Below, piece after piece: positions 50,914 to 57,829 of a stretch of 64,000 bases of DNA; the first letter of the stretch is position 1; each line of letters begins with the position of its first letter. The notes beneath the pieces are model-generated. The model searched no databases. It was not told the origin of the DNA and saw nothing but the letters and a program-made list of their open reading frames with translations. The DNA is taken from contig NZ_JAQTMS010000017.1 of the NCBI RefSeq assembly GCF_028714215.1, forward strand, positions 1-64,000. Direction: 5' to 3'. The position numbers were made by a program, and so were the translations under genes. The DNA comes from Rhodoferax sp. GTDB taxonomy: Bacteria > Pseudomonadota > Gammaproteobacteria > Burkholderiales > Burkholderiaceae_C.

Positions 50914-51617
50914 ACAAAACATCAATTCTTTTACTCAAGACAAGCCTTGCCGGCATTGCATTCGCAGCCGCATCTGCTTTTGCTCAAACCTATGACAGCC
51001 AGAACGCGCTGGACGACGAGATCAGGAAAACCGCTGATGAACTGAGTTTTCTTGAGTTTGAGAGTGCGTCAAGCTGGGGCCAGACCAGCAGGTGCCAGCT
51101 CAAGTACCGGGTCGCCAATACGGAGAATCCGTACCAAGCCGGAGATGCGCAACTTGTGCAGGGTTCGATTACCAGCGACTACTACAAAGACAAGCCGATC
51201 AACTTCATTTTGAACGTGCAGCCCCTGCGACTCGATGTAAATCGGGCCAGTCGCCAGGCCGGGTCCAGGACCCTTCATCCAATGCGTGCCGCTCTTATGG
51301 TCAATGGGCTGGACCTGAGCAAGTATCAACTGGATGCGAACACCTGTGATGGAAGCAGCTGCTTTGTTTACGCGCCGACCAAGGGCGAAGAAATCGTCGA
51401 CCTGATGAAGGCGGTGCAATCGAAGTCGATCCTGGATGCCGAAATAGTGTTTTCGTTGGACAAAGTCTTACCGGAAAGAACGATCAGAATTTCCAATCTC
51501 ACAACCCATGGAATCACCAACAGCGAAGTCAGAAAACAGTTCACGACTTGCCTCGCCGAACTGGTGAAGAAAGAAGTCGCTGATATACAAAAGTCTGACG
51601 CGGCCCAAAAGAAGTAG
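50910..51617 (+). CDS. Exported hypothetical protein coupled to the hybrid kinase
   Basis: This 235-residue protein has a signal peptide (cleavage after ASAFA). The mature part starts QTYDSQNALDDEIRKTADELSFLEFESAS. It contains three cysteines (two in CDGSSC near residue 147) and ends in a lysine-rich tail. I recognise no family. Its ATG overlaps the kinase stop (ATGA), so it is made with the two-component system. A periplasmic accessory that modulates the kinase's sensor domain is a reasonable guess, but unproven. Confidence 0.7.
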   Translation: MNKTSILLLKTSLAGIAFAAASAFAQTYDSQNALDDEIRKTADELSFLEFESASSWGQTSRCQLKYRVANTENPYQAGDAQLVQGSITSDYYKDKPINFILNVQPLRLDVNRASRQAGSRTLHPMRAALMVNGLDLSKYQLDANTCDGSSCFVYAPTKGEEIVDLMKAVQSKSILDAEIVFSLDKVLPERTIRISNLTTHGITNSEVRKQFTTCLAELVKKEVADIQKSDAAQKK

Positions 51618-51659
51618 GCTGCGGCAACACAGCGGGCTTGTGCCCCTGGGCTCCGACCG

Positions 51660-52190
51660 TCACACGTCGCGGTTCAGTGTCACATGCCATGCAAAGCACT
51701 TCGCCAGCCGGGCCGGGATGCCTTTGACGTTACTGGAAACCCACTGCGCAATTTCTGTGGTCTCGAAAACCATGGCCGCGCCACCCCATACGTTGACGGG
51801 ATGCGCTGCTGCGAGTGGATCGCCTGAATAGAAAAAGTACCCATTGTCGGAAACATGGGTGCCCACGTAGATGATGCTCCAACCGGCTTCGCTGAAGGAT
51901 TGATAGATATCGACCTTCTTCAGCTTTTGTTGCCTTGCAATGGCCTGCCCCAGTTGCAGCTTTCGGGCAGCACTCAGACTGCGATTGACGCCATCGCATG
52001 GACTCAACCGCACCCATGCAAGGGCTTCGTCGTACTGTTGCCTGGAGATCGCCTTGTCCGCCAGCGCTTCTGTGAGAACCTGAAGGGCTTGCGCTTTTGA
52101 TTTCTCCGACAATGGCGGCTCGGTTGCACTCTGATCGGCCCGGGCGCAAAGCGCAAGAAGCGCGAGAGTGAAAAGCAGCAGGTGTCGCAT
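51660..52190 (-). CDS. Exported hypothetical protein
   Basis: I do not recognise this 176-residue protein. It has a short signal peptide (cleavage after LCARA) and a helical first half (QALQVLTEALADKAISRQQYDEAL). A globular second half has DIYQSFSEAGWSIIYVGTHVSDNGYFFYSG and a WGGAAMVFETTEIAQWV segment. GGGGG before the ATG at 52190 favours that start; an ATG 15 bases upstream overlaps the previous stop as ATGA. It is the last gene of a five-gene minus-strand operon and converges with the exported protein after the kinase. Confidence 0.65.
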   Translation of the reverse strand: MRHLLLFTLALLALCARADQSATEPPLSEKSKAQALQVLTEALADKAISRQQYDEALAWVRLSPCDGVNRSLSAARKLQLGQAIARQQKLKKVDIYQSFSEAGWSIIYVGTHVSDNGYFFYSGDPLAAAHPVNVWGGAAMVFETTEIAQWVSSNVKGIPARLAKCFAWHVTLNRDV

Positions 52191-52201
52191 GGATAACCCC
52201 C

Positions 52202-52762
52202 TCATTTGAGATCGTCCACGGGTGCCTTTCTTACCAGCACGGGCGACTTGATCGCATCGAAGTCGAATTCATCCCGAAGTGAATAGAAGTCCGTTCCTTC
52301 ATCGGTTCCAGAAAACAAATCCGTGATCTTTTTCCCATTACCAAAGACGACCAGGCTTACGCCGCTGCCCTGACCCAGCGCATCGGAAACGTAGTAATGG
52401 AAGCTGCCTTGATTGAAACTTATGATGTTTTCACCCGTGTGCGGAGTGGTGCTTCGAGTGAAGATGGCCATCTTGGAGACGGTCGATGCGGACTGGTCAA
52501 ACTCTACATTGCCAGGCGCGCCATAGCGGTAAGTCATTTGCGTGATCGTTGGCCCCTGCGGGTTGATGCATATCGAAAGCACCTTGCCGGTCGAGCTGTA
52601 CGTGATGCCGACTTTCGATGTGTGAACCTTCTGCATCTTTGCCGTGATGAACGTTCTCTCGGCCGCTGTGCAGTGGGTCGGGACTGTGGTCTGGGCGCCA
52701 GAGTATCCGCAGCAGAGCAATGAGCTTGCGACCATTGCGGCTCCAAATTTAATCGGCGGCAT
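52202..52762 (-). CDS. Exported hypothetical protein
   Basis: This 186-residue protein has a signal peptide (SLLCCGYSGAQ) and a beta-rich mature part: KVGITYSSTGKVLSICINPQG, then YRYGAPGNVEFD and HTGENIISFNQGSFHYYVSD. No family is recognised. The end (DFDAIKSPVLVRKAPVDDL) is charged. The ATG at 52762 is preceded by GGA at seven bases. It lies between the DUF4239 gene (31-base gap) and the last gene (start overlap) of the operon that begins with the patatin gene. Confidence 0.65.
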   Translation of the reverse strand: MPPIKFGAAMVASSLLCCGYSGAQTTVPTHCTAAERTFITAKMQKVHTSKVGITYSSTGKVLSICINPQGPTITQMTYRYGAPGNVEFDQSASTVSKMAIFTRSTTPHTGENIISFNQGSFHYYVSDALGQGSGVSLVVFGNGKKITDLFSGTDEGTDFYSLRDEFDFDAIKSPVLVRKAPVDDLK

Positions 52763-52793
52763 TGTGCAATCCTTCAATCCGGCGCCAGACGGC

Positions 52794-53594
52794 TTACCTG
52801 GCTGCAACCATCTGCTCAATCACCCTGCGAAGGGGTTCGCTTGAGATGCTGGTCTCTCCCCTGAAAGGCTGATCCAGAATCATGATCAACCCGACGACCA
52901 TGCCCAAGGCTCCGAAATAGGCTCCAAGGACACCCGCGCGTCGCCCATCCAGTTTGGTGCGTCCCACCAGGACGCTGCCCAGCAACATCAGAACGGCGAT
53001 ATAGAGCCAGAATACCCGTGGCGACGAAGCCGTGGCCAGCTGGTATCTCAGGAGCCGGGAATTCTCCAGTTTGCTCAAGGACGTCAGGATCTTGTCCGAG
53101 TAGGACGACATTCCGGATTCCTGCACATTCTTTTGCACTGAATTGCGCAACTCGACGACAGCTTTCTCGACCTCGACAGACAGCATGGGATTGGCTTGCG
53201 CCAACGAACTCCATTCGTCCGCAACCACGGCTTTGGCGTATCTTTCCAACTGCTTCTTCTGATGCTGGGTGAAGACGCTCGGCTGCAAATCCAAGAGAAA
53301 GATGTACTGTCGCAACTCAAGAGATTCATTGATGACACTGTCCTGAGCTTTGCTGAAATTGGCGCGCACGTCACCCAGCGTAATCGCCAGCAAGAAGACC
53401 AGAAAGGCAAATATGCTTTTTTCAACGGTTTCAAAGAGCACATCGGAATCCATGTTCTTGCTGCCGAACAAGAACCGGTTTGAAAGAGCTGAAATCGAAA
53501 TTCCAGCGACGGCAAAAAACGCAAGGAATTCGGCCATGATGGTGATATCGGAATTCGACGCAATATGCCTCAATACCAGATCTGAAAGATTCAT
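52794..53594 (-). CDS. DUF4239-like membrane protein
   Basis: The 266-residue protein has paired hydrophobic segments at the N-terminus (ITIMAEFLAFFAVAGISISAL and IFAFLVFLLAITLGDVRANF). A soluble helical region of about 110 residues follows, then two further membrane segments (VFWLYIAVLMLLGSVLVG and VLGAYFGALGMVVGLIMIL). The final DQPFRGETSISSEPLR is typical of DUF4239 proteins, which have a bestrophin-like topology and no proven function. I prefer the ATG at 53594 to a TTG 12 bases upstream. It lies in the patatin operon, 30 bases after the solute-binding gene. Confidence 0.8.
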   Translation of the reverse strand: MNLSDLVLRHIASNSDITIMAEFLAFFAVAGISISALSNRFLFGSKNMDSDVLFETVEKSIFAFLVFLLAITLGDVRANFSKAQDSVINESLELRQYIFLLDLQPSVFTQHQKKQLERYAKAVVADEWSSLAQANPMLSVEVEKAVVELRNSVQKNVQESGMSSYSDKILTSLSKLENSRLLRYQLATASSPRVFWLYIAVLMLLGSVLVGRTKLDGRRAGVLGAYFGALGMVVGLIMILDQPFRGETSISSEPLRRVIEQMVAAR

Positions 53595-53624
53595 ATGGAT
53601 CTTCAATAAGTCAAAATCGCCGTC

Positions 53625-54992
53625 TCAGATCTCGCCTTGGCCAGCCGCTCCATGGGTGACCCCAAACTGTCGGAGGATCGCGTTGCCCCTGAGCACGGCG
53701 GCGTCGAGCCCCTCCTTGACGGTCTTCTTGCCGGCAAAAATGTTCTCCAGTTCCATTTCGATGGCCTGGCGAACCTGGGTGTAGTTGCCCAGGCGCAGAC
53801 CTTGACCGGTCTGGGTGGCTGGGGCGTTCAGCAGTTGGCTTACGCCCGCCCACTGCTCCGGGTTGTTCTTGTAGAAGGCCTGTTCCTCCAGGCTTTTAAC
53901 CGCTGCCTTGGTGATTGGCAAATACCCTGTGGTGGCGGCCCACCAGCTCTGCTGGGACGGCTCGGCGACGAACCTCAGGAACAGCACCACGCCCTTATAG
54001 CTCGCAAGGTCGTGCCCCCTCATCACCCACAGGGTGGCGCCCCCCAAAGTAGTGTTGGCCTTCGGATAGGGCCACCCCCAGTGGGGGAACTGGCCGGTCC
54101 CCCAGTCGAAGCCGAGAGATTTTCTGAGACTGCCTATGGACCCGGACGACTGCAGGAGCATGGCGCAATCGCGCTTGATGAACTTGATATCTGCCTCCTC
54201 CAACCGGCCACCGTAGGAGAAGATTCTTTCCTTTTGCCACCGGGTGAGAGCCTCTGTATGCATGCGGCCAAAGTCACCATTGATGAGGAGCTTGGTATCG
54301 AGGCCCGAGTAGCCGTTCTGATTGGTGGCGAAGGGCTGGTCGTGCCAGGCAAACGTGTTCTCGAGCAGCGTCCATGACGGCCACGAAGTGGTAAAGCCGC
54401 AGCTGGCGGCACCGGTGGCCAGAATCACTCTGGATGCGGCTTCGACCTCCTGCCAGGTGGCTGGAGGTGTGTCGCCAAGCCCCGCCTTCTTGAAGATGTC
54501 CTTGTTGTAGTAAAGGATCGGGGTAGAGACGTTGAACGGCATCGAAGCAAGCTTGCCATCCTTGGCGTAGTAGCCGGCGATGGTCTCCATAAAATCGTCC
54601 CAGTTGGGCTCGCTGCCGTGTTGACGCATCAAGCGCTGAACCGGGACAATGGCATCCGACAACATCATGCTCAGGGTACCGACTTCGTAGACCTGCACAA
54701 TGTGCGGCGAGGCCTTCTGTCGAAAGGCTGACATAGCCAAGGCCTGGACCTCCGGGTACGACCCTTTATAAACGGCCTTGACTTGGAACTCCCCCTGACT
54801 CTGGTTGAACTGTCTCACCAGTTCGCTCACAGCATCACCGAGTTGGCCGTCCATGGCATGCCAGAACGTGATCTCGGTTTTTGCCTGTGCACTGGAGGCT
54901 CCCCCTATCAGGGCCATGGCCGCGACAGCGACCACCCCTATGCAATGGATGATGCAGTATCGCAATGCAGGTTTGATACGGAATAGCTTCAT
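53625..54992 (-). CDS. UgpB-like ABC solute-binding protein without a visible transporter
   Basis: The 455-residue protein has a signal peptide (cleavage after GASSAQA) and the family-1 sugar/glycerol-3-phosphate-binding fold: EITFWHAMDGQLGDAVSELV, then AVYKGSYPEVQALAMSAFRQ and HIVQVYEVGTLSMMLSD. These are close to UgpB, which binds sn-glycerol 3-phosphate and its diesters. No permease or ATPase gene is nearby. It is translationally coupled (ATGA) to the upstream patatin-like lipase gene, whose products could include glycerophosphodiesters. The link between the two is an inference. Confidence 0.85.
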   Translation of the reverse strand: MKLFRIKPALRYCIIHCIGVVAVAAMALIGGASSAQAKTEITFWHAMDGQLGDAVSELVRQFNQSQGEFQVKAVYKGSYPEVQALAMSAFRQKASPHIVQVYEVGTLSMMLSDAIVPVQRLMRQHGSEPNWDDFMETIAGYYAKDGKLASMPFNVSTPILYYNKDIFKKAGLGDTPPATWQEVEAASRVILATGAASCGFTTSWPSWTLLENTFAWHDQPFATNQNGYSGLDTKLLINGDFGRMHTEALTRWQKERIFSYGGRLEEADIKFIKRDCAMLLQSSGSIGSLRKSLGFDWGTGQFPHWGWPYPKANTTLGGATLWVMRGHDLASYKGVVLFLRFVAEPSQQSWWAATTGYLPITKAAVKSLEEQAFYKNNPEQWAGVSQLLNAPATQTGQGLRLGNYTQVRQAIEMELENIFAGKKTVKEGLDAAVLRGNAILRQFGVTHGAAGQGEI

Positions 54993-56473
54993 TGCGCGGG
55001 ACCCTTCGACGCCGGGCGGTCCGCCAGGAACTCCAGGATCGTCTGCCGGTTCTGCATGACCACCTTCGCCGCGGCGGTGTGTAACAAGTGCCGATCGCAC
55101 TCGGACTCCATCACGAACTTGGTCGGAATCATGGCAAGGCGCTGTTGTACGTCCTCTGGCGAGGACAAAGGGGGATCCTCATGGCGACAGGCTTCCGGCA
55201 GATCGCTGAGATCCTCGTCCCACTGCGCGCTCTCGTGGTTCAGGAACAGGATGCGCAGGCTGGCGTCATCGGGAAACACACCTTCGATCTGGAGGCTACG
55301 GTAGAAGAGAGACCAATAAGCCGTTGCCCGTTCCTCCATCACCTTGGGGATGCGGGAAAAGTCGTAGTTGAAGAGGGTCCAGGGTTGGCTGCGCTGTTTG
55401 AGCTGCTTGAAACCGACCGAGAAGGGGTAGGAACTGTTGAAGGCGAGGATCAGGGCGCGGCGCACCTTGTGGTCCTGCATCTGCTTCTGAAATGTGAACA
55501 ACAGCGACTCCAGACCGAGGTTTTCGTAGAGTCCGCCATCCCCCGTATGCCAGTAGTCCAGTTCGTCGCCCACCGTGAACGTGATCGGTCCCACCAGGGG
55601 CGGGAACGAGGCGGACGCCGTCACCGCTACCGCCACCTTCAGGGGGCAAGGGTCGATCTGCAGTTCGAGCGGAGACACCGGCAGCAGCGACTCCCAGCGT
55701 TTCTTCATCACCTCCGGGTAGGTGCGCGTGATCCCCCTGCTGATCAGCGACCGGTCCAGATCAGCAATGAAGTCGTATTGCGCTGCATCGGGTGTGAGCG
55801 TGGTGAACATGAACCGCCGACCATTGTTGTAGAGCGTGCTGTTGATAAGCAACGTGGGGCTATCCCCGCTCTGTTGTCGCGCCGCCAGATCTGCAAAGGT
55901 GCCGGGGCCCAGCAGGCTCTCTTCAAGAATTTCGTGCAACGATTGCGCTGCCAGGGCCGAGTTCAGGATAAACCGGCCTGCACCGAGTTGACGCCAGATC
56001 AGTGCGCTCTGGAAGTCCTGGGCCAGTTTGGTCTGGAAATCGGTGAAAAAGGTCTGGTAGGCCTGCGTCATTGTCCCGTCCGCGGCGAGCATCGGCGTCT
56101 CGTGCGCAGGCTTGTGCAACGCATAGTAGGCCGCCGCCAGGCCGCCTCCGGAGACACTGGAGAGGTACGAGACCTGCTCCAGTACCGACGACCCACCCTG
56201 CGGAGATTTCAGCCGGCCCAGGGCCTCCAGTCCGGCTGCAGCGTAGAGAGCCGCTCGACTCCCGCCGCCAGACAGGGCGACCCCCACAACGGTGTCCTGC
56301 TGCACCGCCGGTGTGATGCAAGTCGTCTCCGAGCCCACTTTGGGCAGACGTGTTATCTCAGGCGAGGCGCACGCCGTCACGATCAGCGCGCAGGCAGTCC
56401 ACAGCGCCGCTGGGAGCCAGCAGAACCGACACCTGTCGTCCATGGATTGTTTTACGGTTTGACCTCGCCACAT
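54989..56473 (-). CDS. Patatin-like phospholipase lipoprotein
   Basis: The 494-residue protein has a lipoprotein signal (lipobox IVTACAS near residue 35). The patatin motifs are present: VALSGGGSRAALYAA (oxyanion loop, near residues 66-80), YLSSVSGGGLAAAYY with the probable nucleophile Ser108, and WHTGDGGLYENLG with the catalytic Asp in DGG. It should hydrolyse phospholipids or other acyl esters at the envelope. AGGA lies six bases before the ATG at 56473. It opens the operon patatin-UgpB-like-DUF4239-two exported unknowns. No AraC-type repeat was found upstream. Confidence 0.85.
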   Translation of the reverse strand: MWRGQTVKQSMDDRCRFCWLPAALWTACALIVTACASPEITRLPKVGSETTCITPAVQQDTVVGVALSGGGSRAALYAAAGLEALGRLKSPQGGSSVLEQVSYLSSVSGGGLAAAYYALHKPAHETPMLAADGTMTQAYQTFFTDFQTKLAQDFQSALIWRQLGAGRFILNSALAAQSLHEILEESLLGPGTFADLAARQQSGDSPTLLINSTLYNNGRRFMFTTLTPDAAQYDFIADLDRSLISRGITRTYPEVMKKRWESLLPVSPLELQIDPCPLKVAVAVTASASFPPLVGPITFTVGDELDYWHTGDGGLYENLGLESLLFTFQKQMQDHKVRRALILAFNSSYPFSVGFKQLKQRSQPWTLFNYDFSRIPKVMEERATAYWSLFYRSLQIEGVFPDDASLRILFLNHESAQWDEDLSDLPEACRHEDPPLSSPEDVQQRLAMIPTKFVMESECDRHLLHTAAAKVVMQNRQTILEFLADRPASKGPAQ

Positions 56474-56518
56474 GTCATTCCTGCCACCATGCGCATCGCA
56501 TCGGTTCTCTCAATGCAT

Positions 56519-57601
56519 TCACAAGCCCTGGAATCTAAAGGGTTTTGTTTCCACGAACTTGTCAGCGGTGTTGCCTGAGTAGGTTTGGTTGTTTGAAATG
56601 CTGAGCTTCTTGACTTTGCCTGTCCTGGAAAAGTCGATGTCTTTGAACTCTACCCAGAACGTGTTTGGAGTGAGTGCCGATTCGAAAAAGTAGATCTTGT
56701 TCTTGTGGTCAGCGACTGTGCGCCATCTTGTGGATGAGATGTTTGGCTGTCCCGGTGTGCTAATGCCGAACGGCACCGAAGCGTTGCGGATGACGCTGAA
56801 TACGCTGGCGACTGCCACGCGCGTGTCTTCGGTCTGCGGTATGGCGTTGATGTAAAACGAGGCTCTTACGAACCTGTCGGCGGCACGGTTTGTGCCCGGA
56901 AGCATGACGGTTCCGCCAATTTGTTTCCAGTATTCATTCAGTGCCAGTTGCTTTTCGAAGATGGGCGAGTTTGTCATCACCTGATAGGACCTGTTGTGGT
57001 GGATGACGAGTTTGCCGCCGAGGTATTCAAAGATGGCGTTGTCACCCGTCGCGTCGGAGATTGCCAGGTGAAGCGTTGCGAGCGATGTTCGGCCCGGCGT
57101 GTTACCCGTGACGATGGCAAATTCTCCCTTGCTCAAGCCCTTGACTGCTTCGTCTACCGTAGCGTATGAATCGAGCACGTATTGCACCCATGCCGAGATG
57201 GTGAGGCCAGCCCTTTTCTGATCCCATACCCCGTATTCTGATTCGGCGAGCCAGAGCAGGTTTGCGACCAGCCCTTTTTCATTCATTCCGTCAGTGCTTG
57301 CACTGTCGTATCCCGTGGCGATGACGCTGCCGAATTTTGAAGTCCACTTCAGCGAGTTGGGTCCGACTTCGCCGTTACGTCCCATGCCTGAGGGGAATAT
57401 CCAGAGGTTGGTACCCATATCTTCATTCCAGTCCATGGAACGGGCGGTGATGATGGTGCCGTTGGGTCCCTGATAGACCACGCGTGTGCATGCGTCCACC
57501 GTGTTGACGCCTAGCGCTGCTGCTGCAACAAGCAACAAGGGCGAAAGCAAAGTTCTTAGTCTCATGATGAGCGTGACTCTGGTATTGGGCAAGCTGGACA
57601 T
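56519..57601 (-). CDS. Exported N-terminal-nucleophile amidohydrolase (choloylglycine hydrolase family)
   Basis: The 360-residue protein has a signal peptide ending VDA just before Cys38. Cleavage would expose that Cys as the catalytic nucleophile, as in linear amide C-N hydrolases. The mature start CTRVVYQGPNGTIITARSMDW fits the family, as do the later GMNEKGLVANLLWL (near residue 110) and DATGDNAIFEY. Substrates in the family include bile-salt amides, penicillin V and acyl-homoserine lactones. AGGAGG before the ATG decides the start. It is the target of the site at 57,649-57,706. Confidence 0.86.
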   Translation of the reverse strand: MSSLPNTRVTLIMRLRTLLSPLLLVAAAALGVNTVDACTRVVYQGPNGTIITARSMDWNEDMGTNLWIFPSGMGRNGEVGPNSLKWTSKFGSVIATGYDSASTDGMNEKGLVANLLWLAESEYGVWDQKRAGLTISAWVQYVLDSYATVDEAVKGLSKGEFAIVTGNTPGRTSLATLHLAISDATGDNAIFEYLGGKLVIHHNRSYQVMTNSPIFEKQLALNEYWKQIGGTVMLPGTNRAADRFVRASFYINAIPQTEDTRVAVASVFSVIRNASVPFGISTPGQPNISSTRWRTVADHKNKIYFFESALTPNTFWVEFKDIDFSRTGKVKKLSISNNQTYSGNTADKFVETKPFRFQGL

Positions 57602-57648
57602 GGCAACCTCCTTCTGATGGTGGGTGGGGATTCGTACCGGCTTCGAAG

Positions 57649-57706
57649 ATGCTAAGAGCATTGGCGCGGGAAACCTTTGGCAGCCGACGCAATACCTTTG
57701 CCCGAC
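57649..57706 (-). promoter_or_regulatory. AraC-type activator site and promoter, copy C (amidohydrolase gene)
   Basis: Repeats ACCTTTGGCAGCC (57673-57685) and ACCTTTGCCCGAC (57694-57706) are 21 bp apart. On the minus strand TAGCAT (57649-57654) lies exactly 18 bp after the proximal repeat and 47 bases before the amidohydrolase ATG. GATGCTAAGAGCAT around the -10 is shared with copy A. Confidence 0.78.
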
Positions 57707-57795
57707 GGATATTTCTCTGCCGTGGCCCAGGGTGTGACAGAACCAGTAATCTTCCCGTCCTGCAAAGGTTTTTCGCCGTCAGGCAAAGGTTTGGC
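57701..57795. repeat. Duplicated operator segment, left copy
   Basis: These 95 bases match 60855-60950 at about nine positions in ten, with one single-base indel near 57733. The shared block includes GATATTTCTCTGCCGTGGCC and the right-pointing operator pair. The two copies are direct repeats, about 3.15 kb apart, flanking the metallopeptidase gene. Confidence 0.85.
57757..57790 (+). promoter_or_regulatory. Orphan plus-strand operator pair at copy C
   Basis: GTCCTGCAAAGGT (57757-57769) and GTCAGGCAAAGGT (57778-57790) keep the 21-bp period and point right. The hexamer at the 18-bp position (57809-57814, GCCGCA) is not a -10, and no plus-strand gene follows. The pair looks vestigial. Confidence 0.65.
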
Positions 57796-57829
57796 ACACC
57801 ATCGTCACGCCGCATGCACGGCATCACCT

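Noticed and set aside
57423-57827. Open frames at 57423-57827 and 60605-61066 on the minus strand share the peptide PNLCLTAKNLC.
   Set aside because: The shared peptide is only the translation of the duplicated operator DNA. The frames lack ribosome-binding sites and family similarity.
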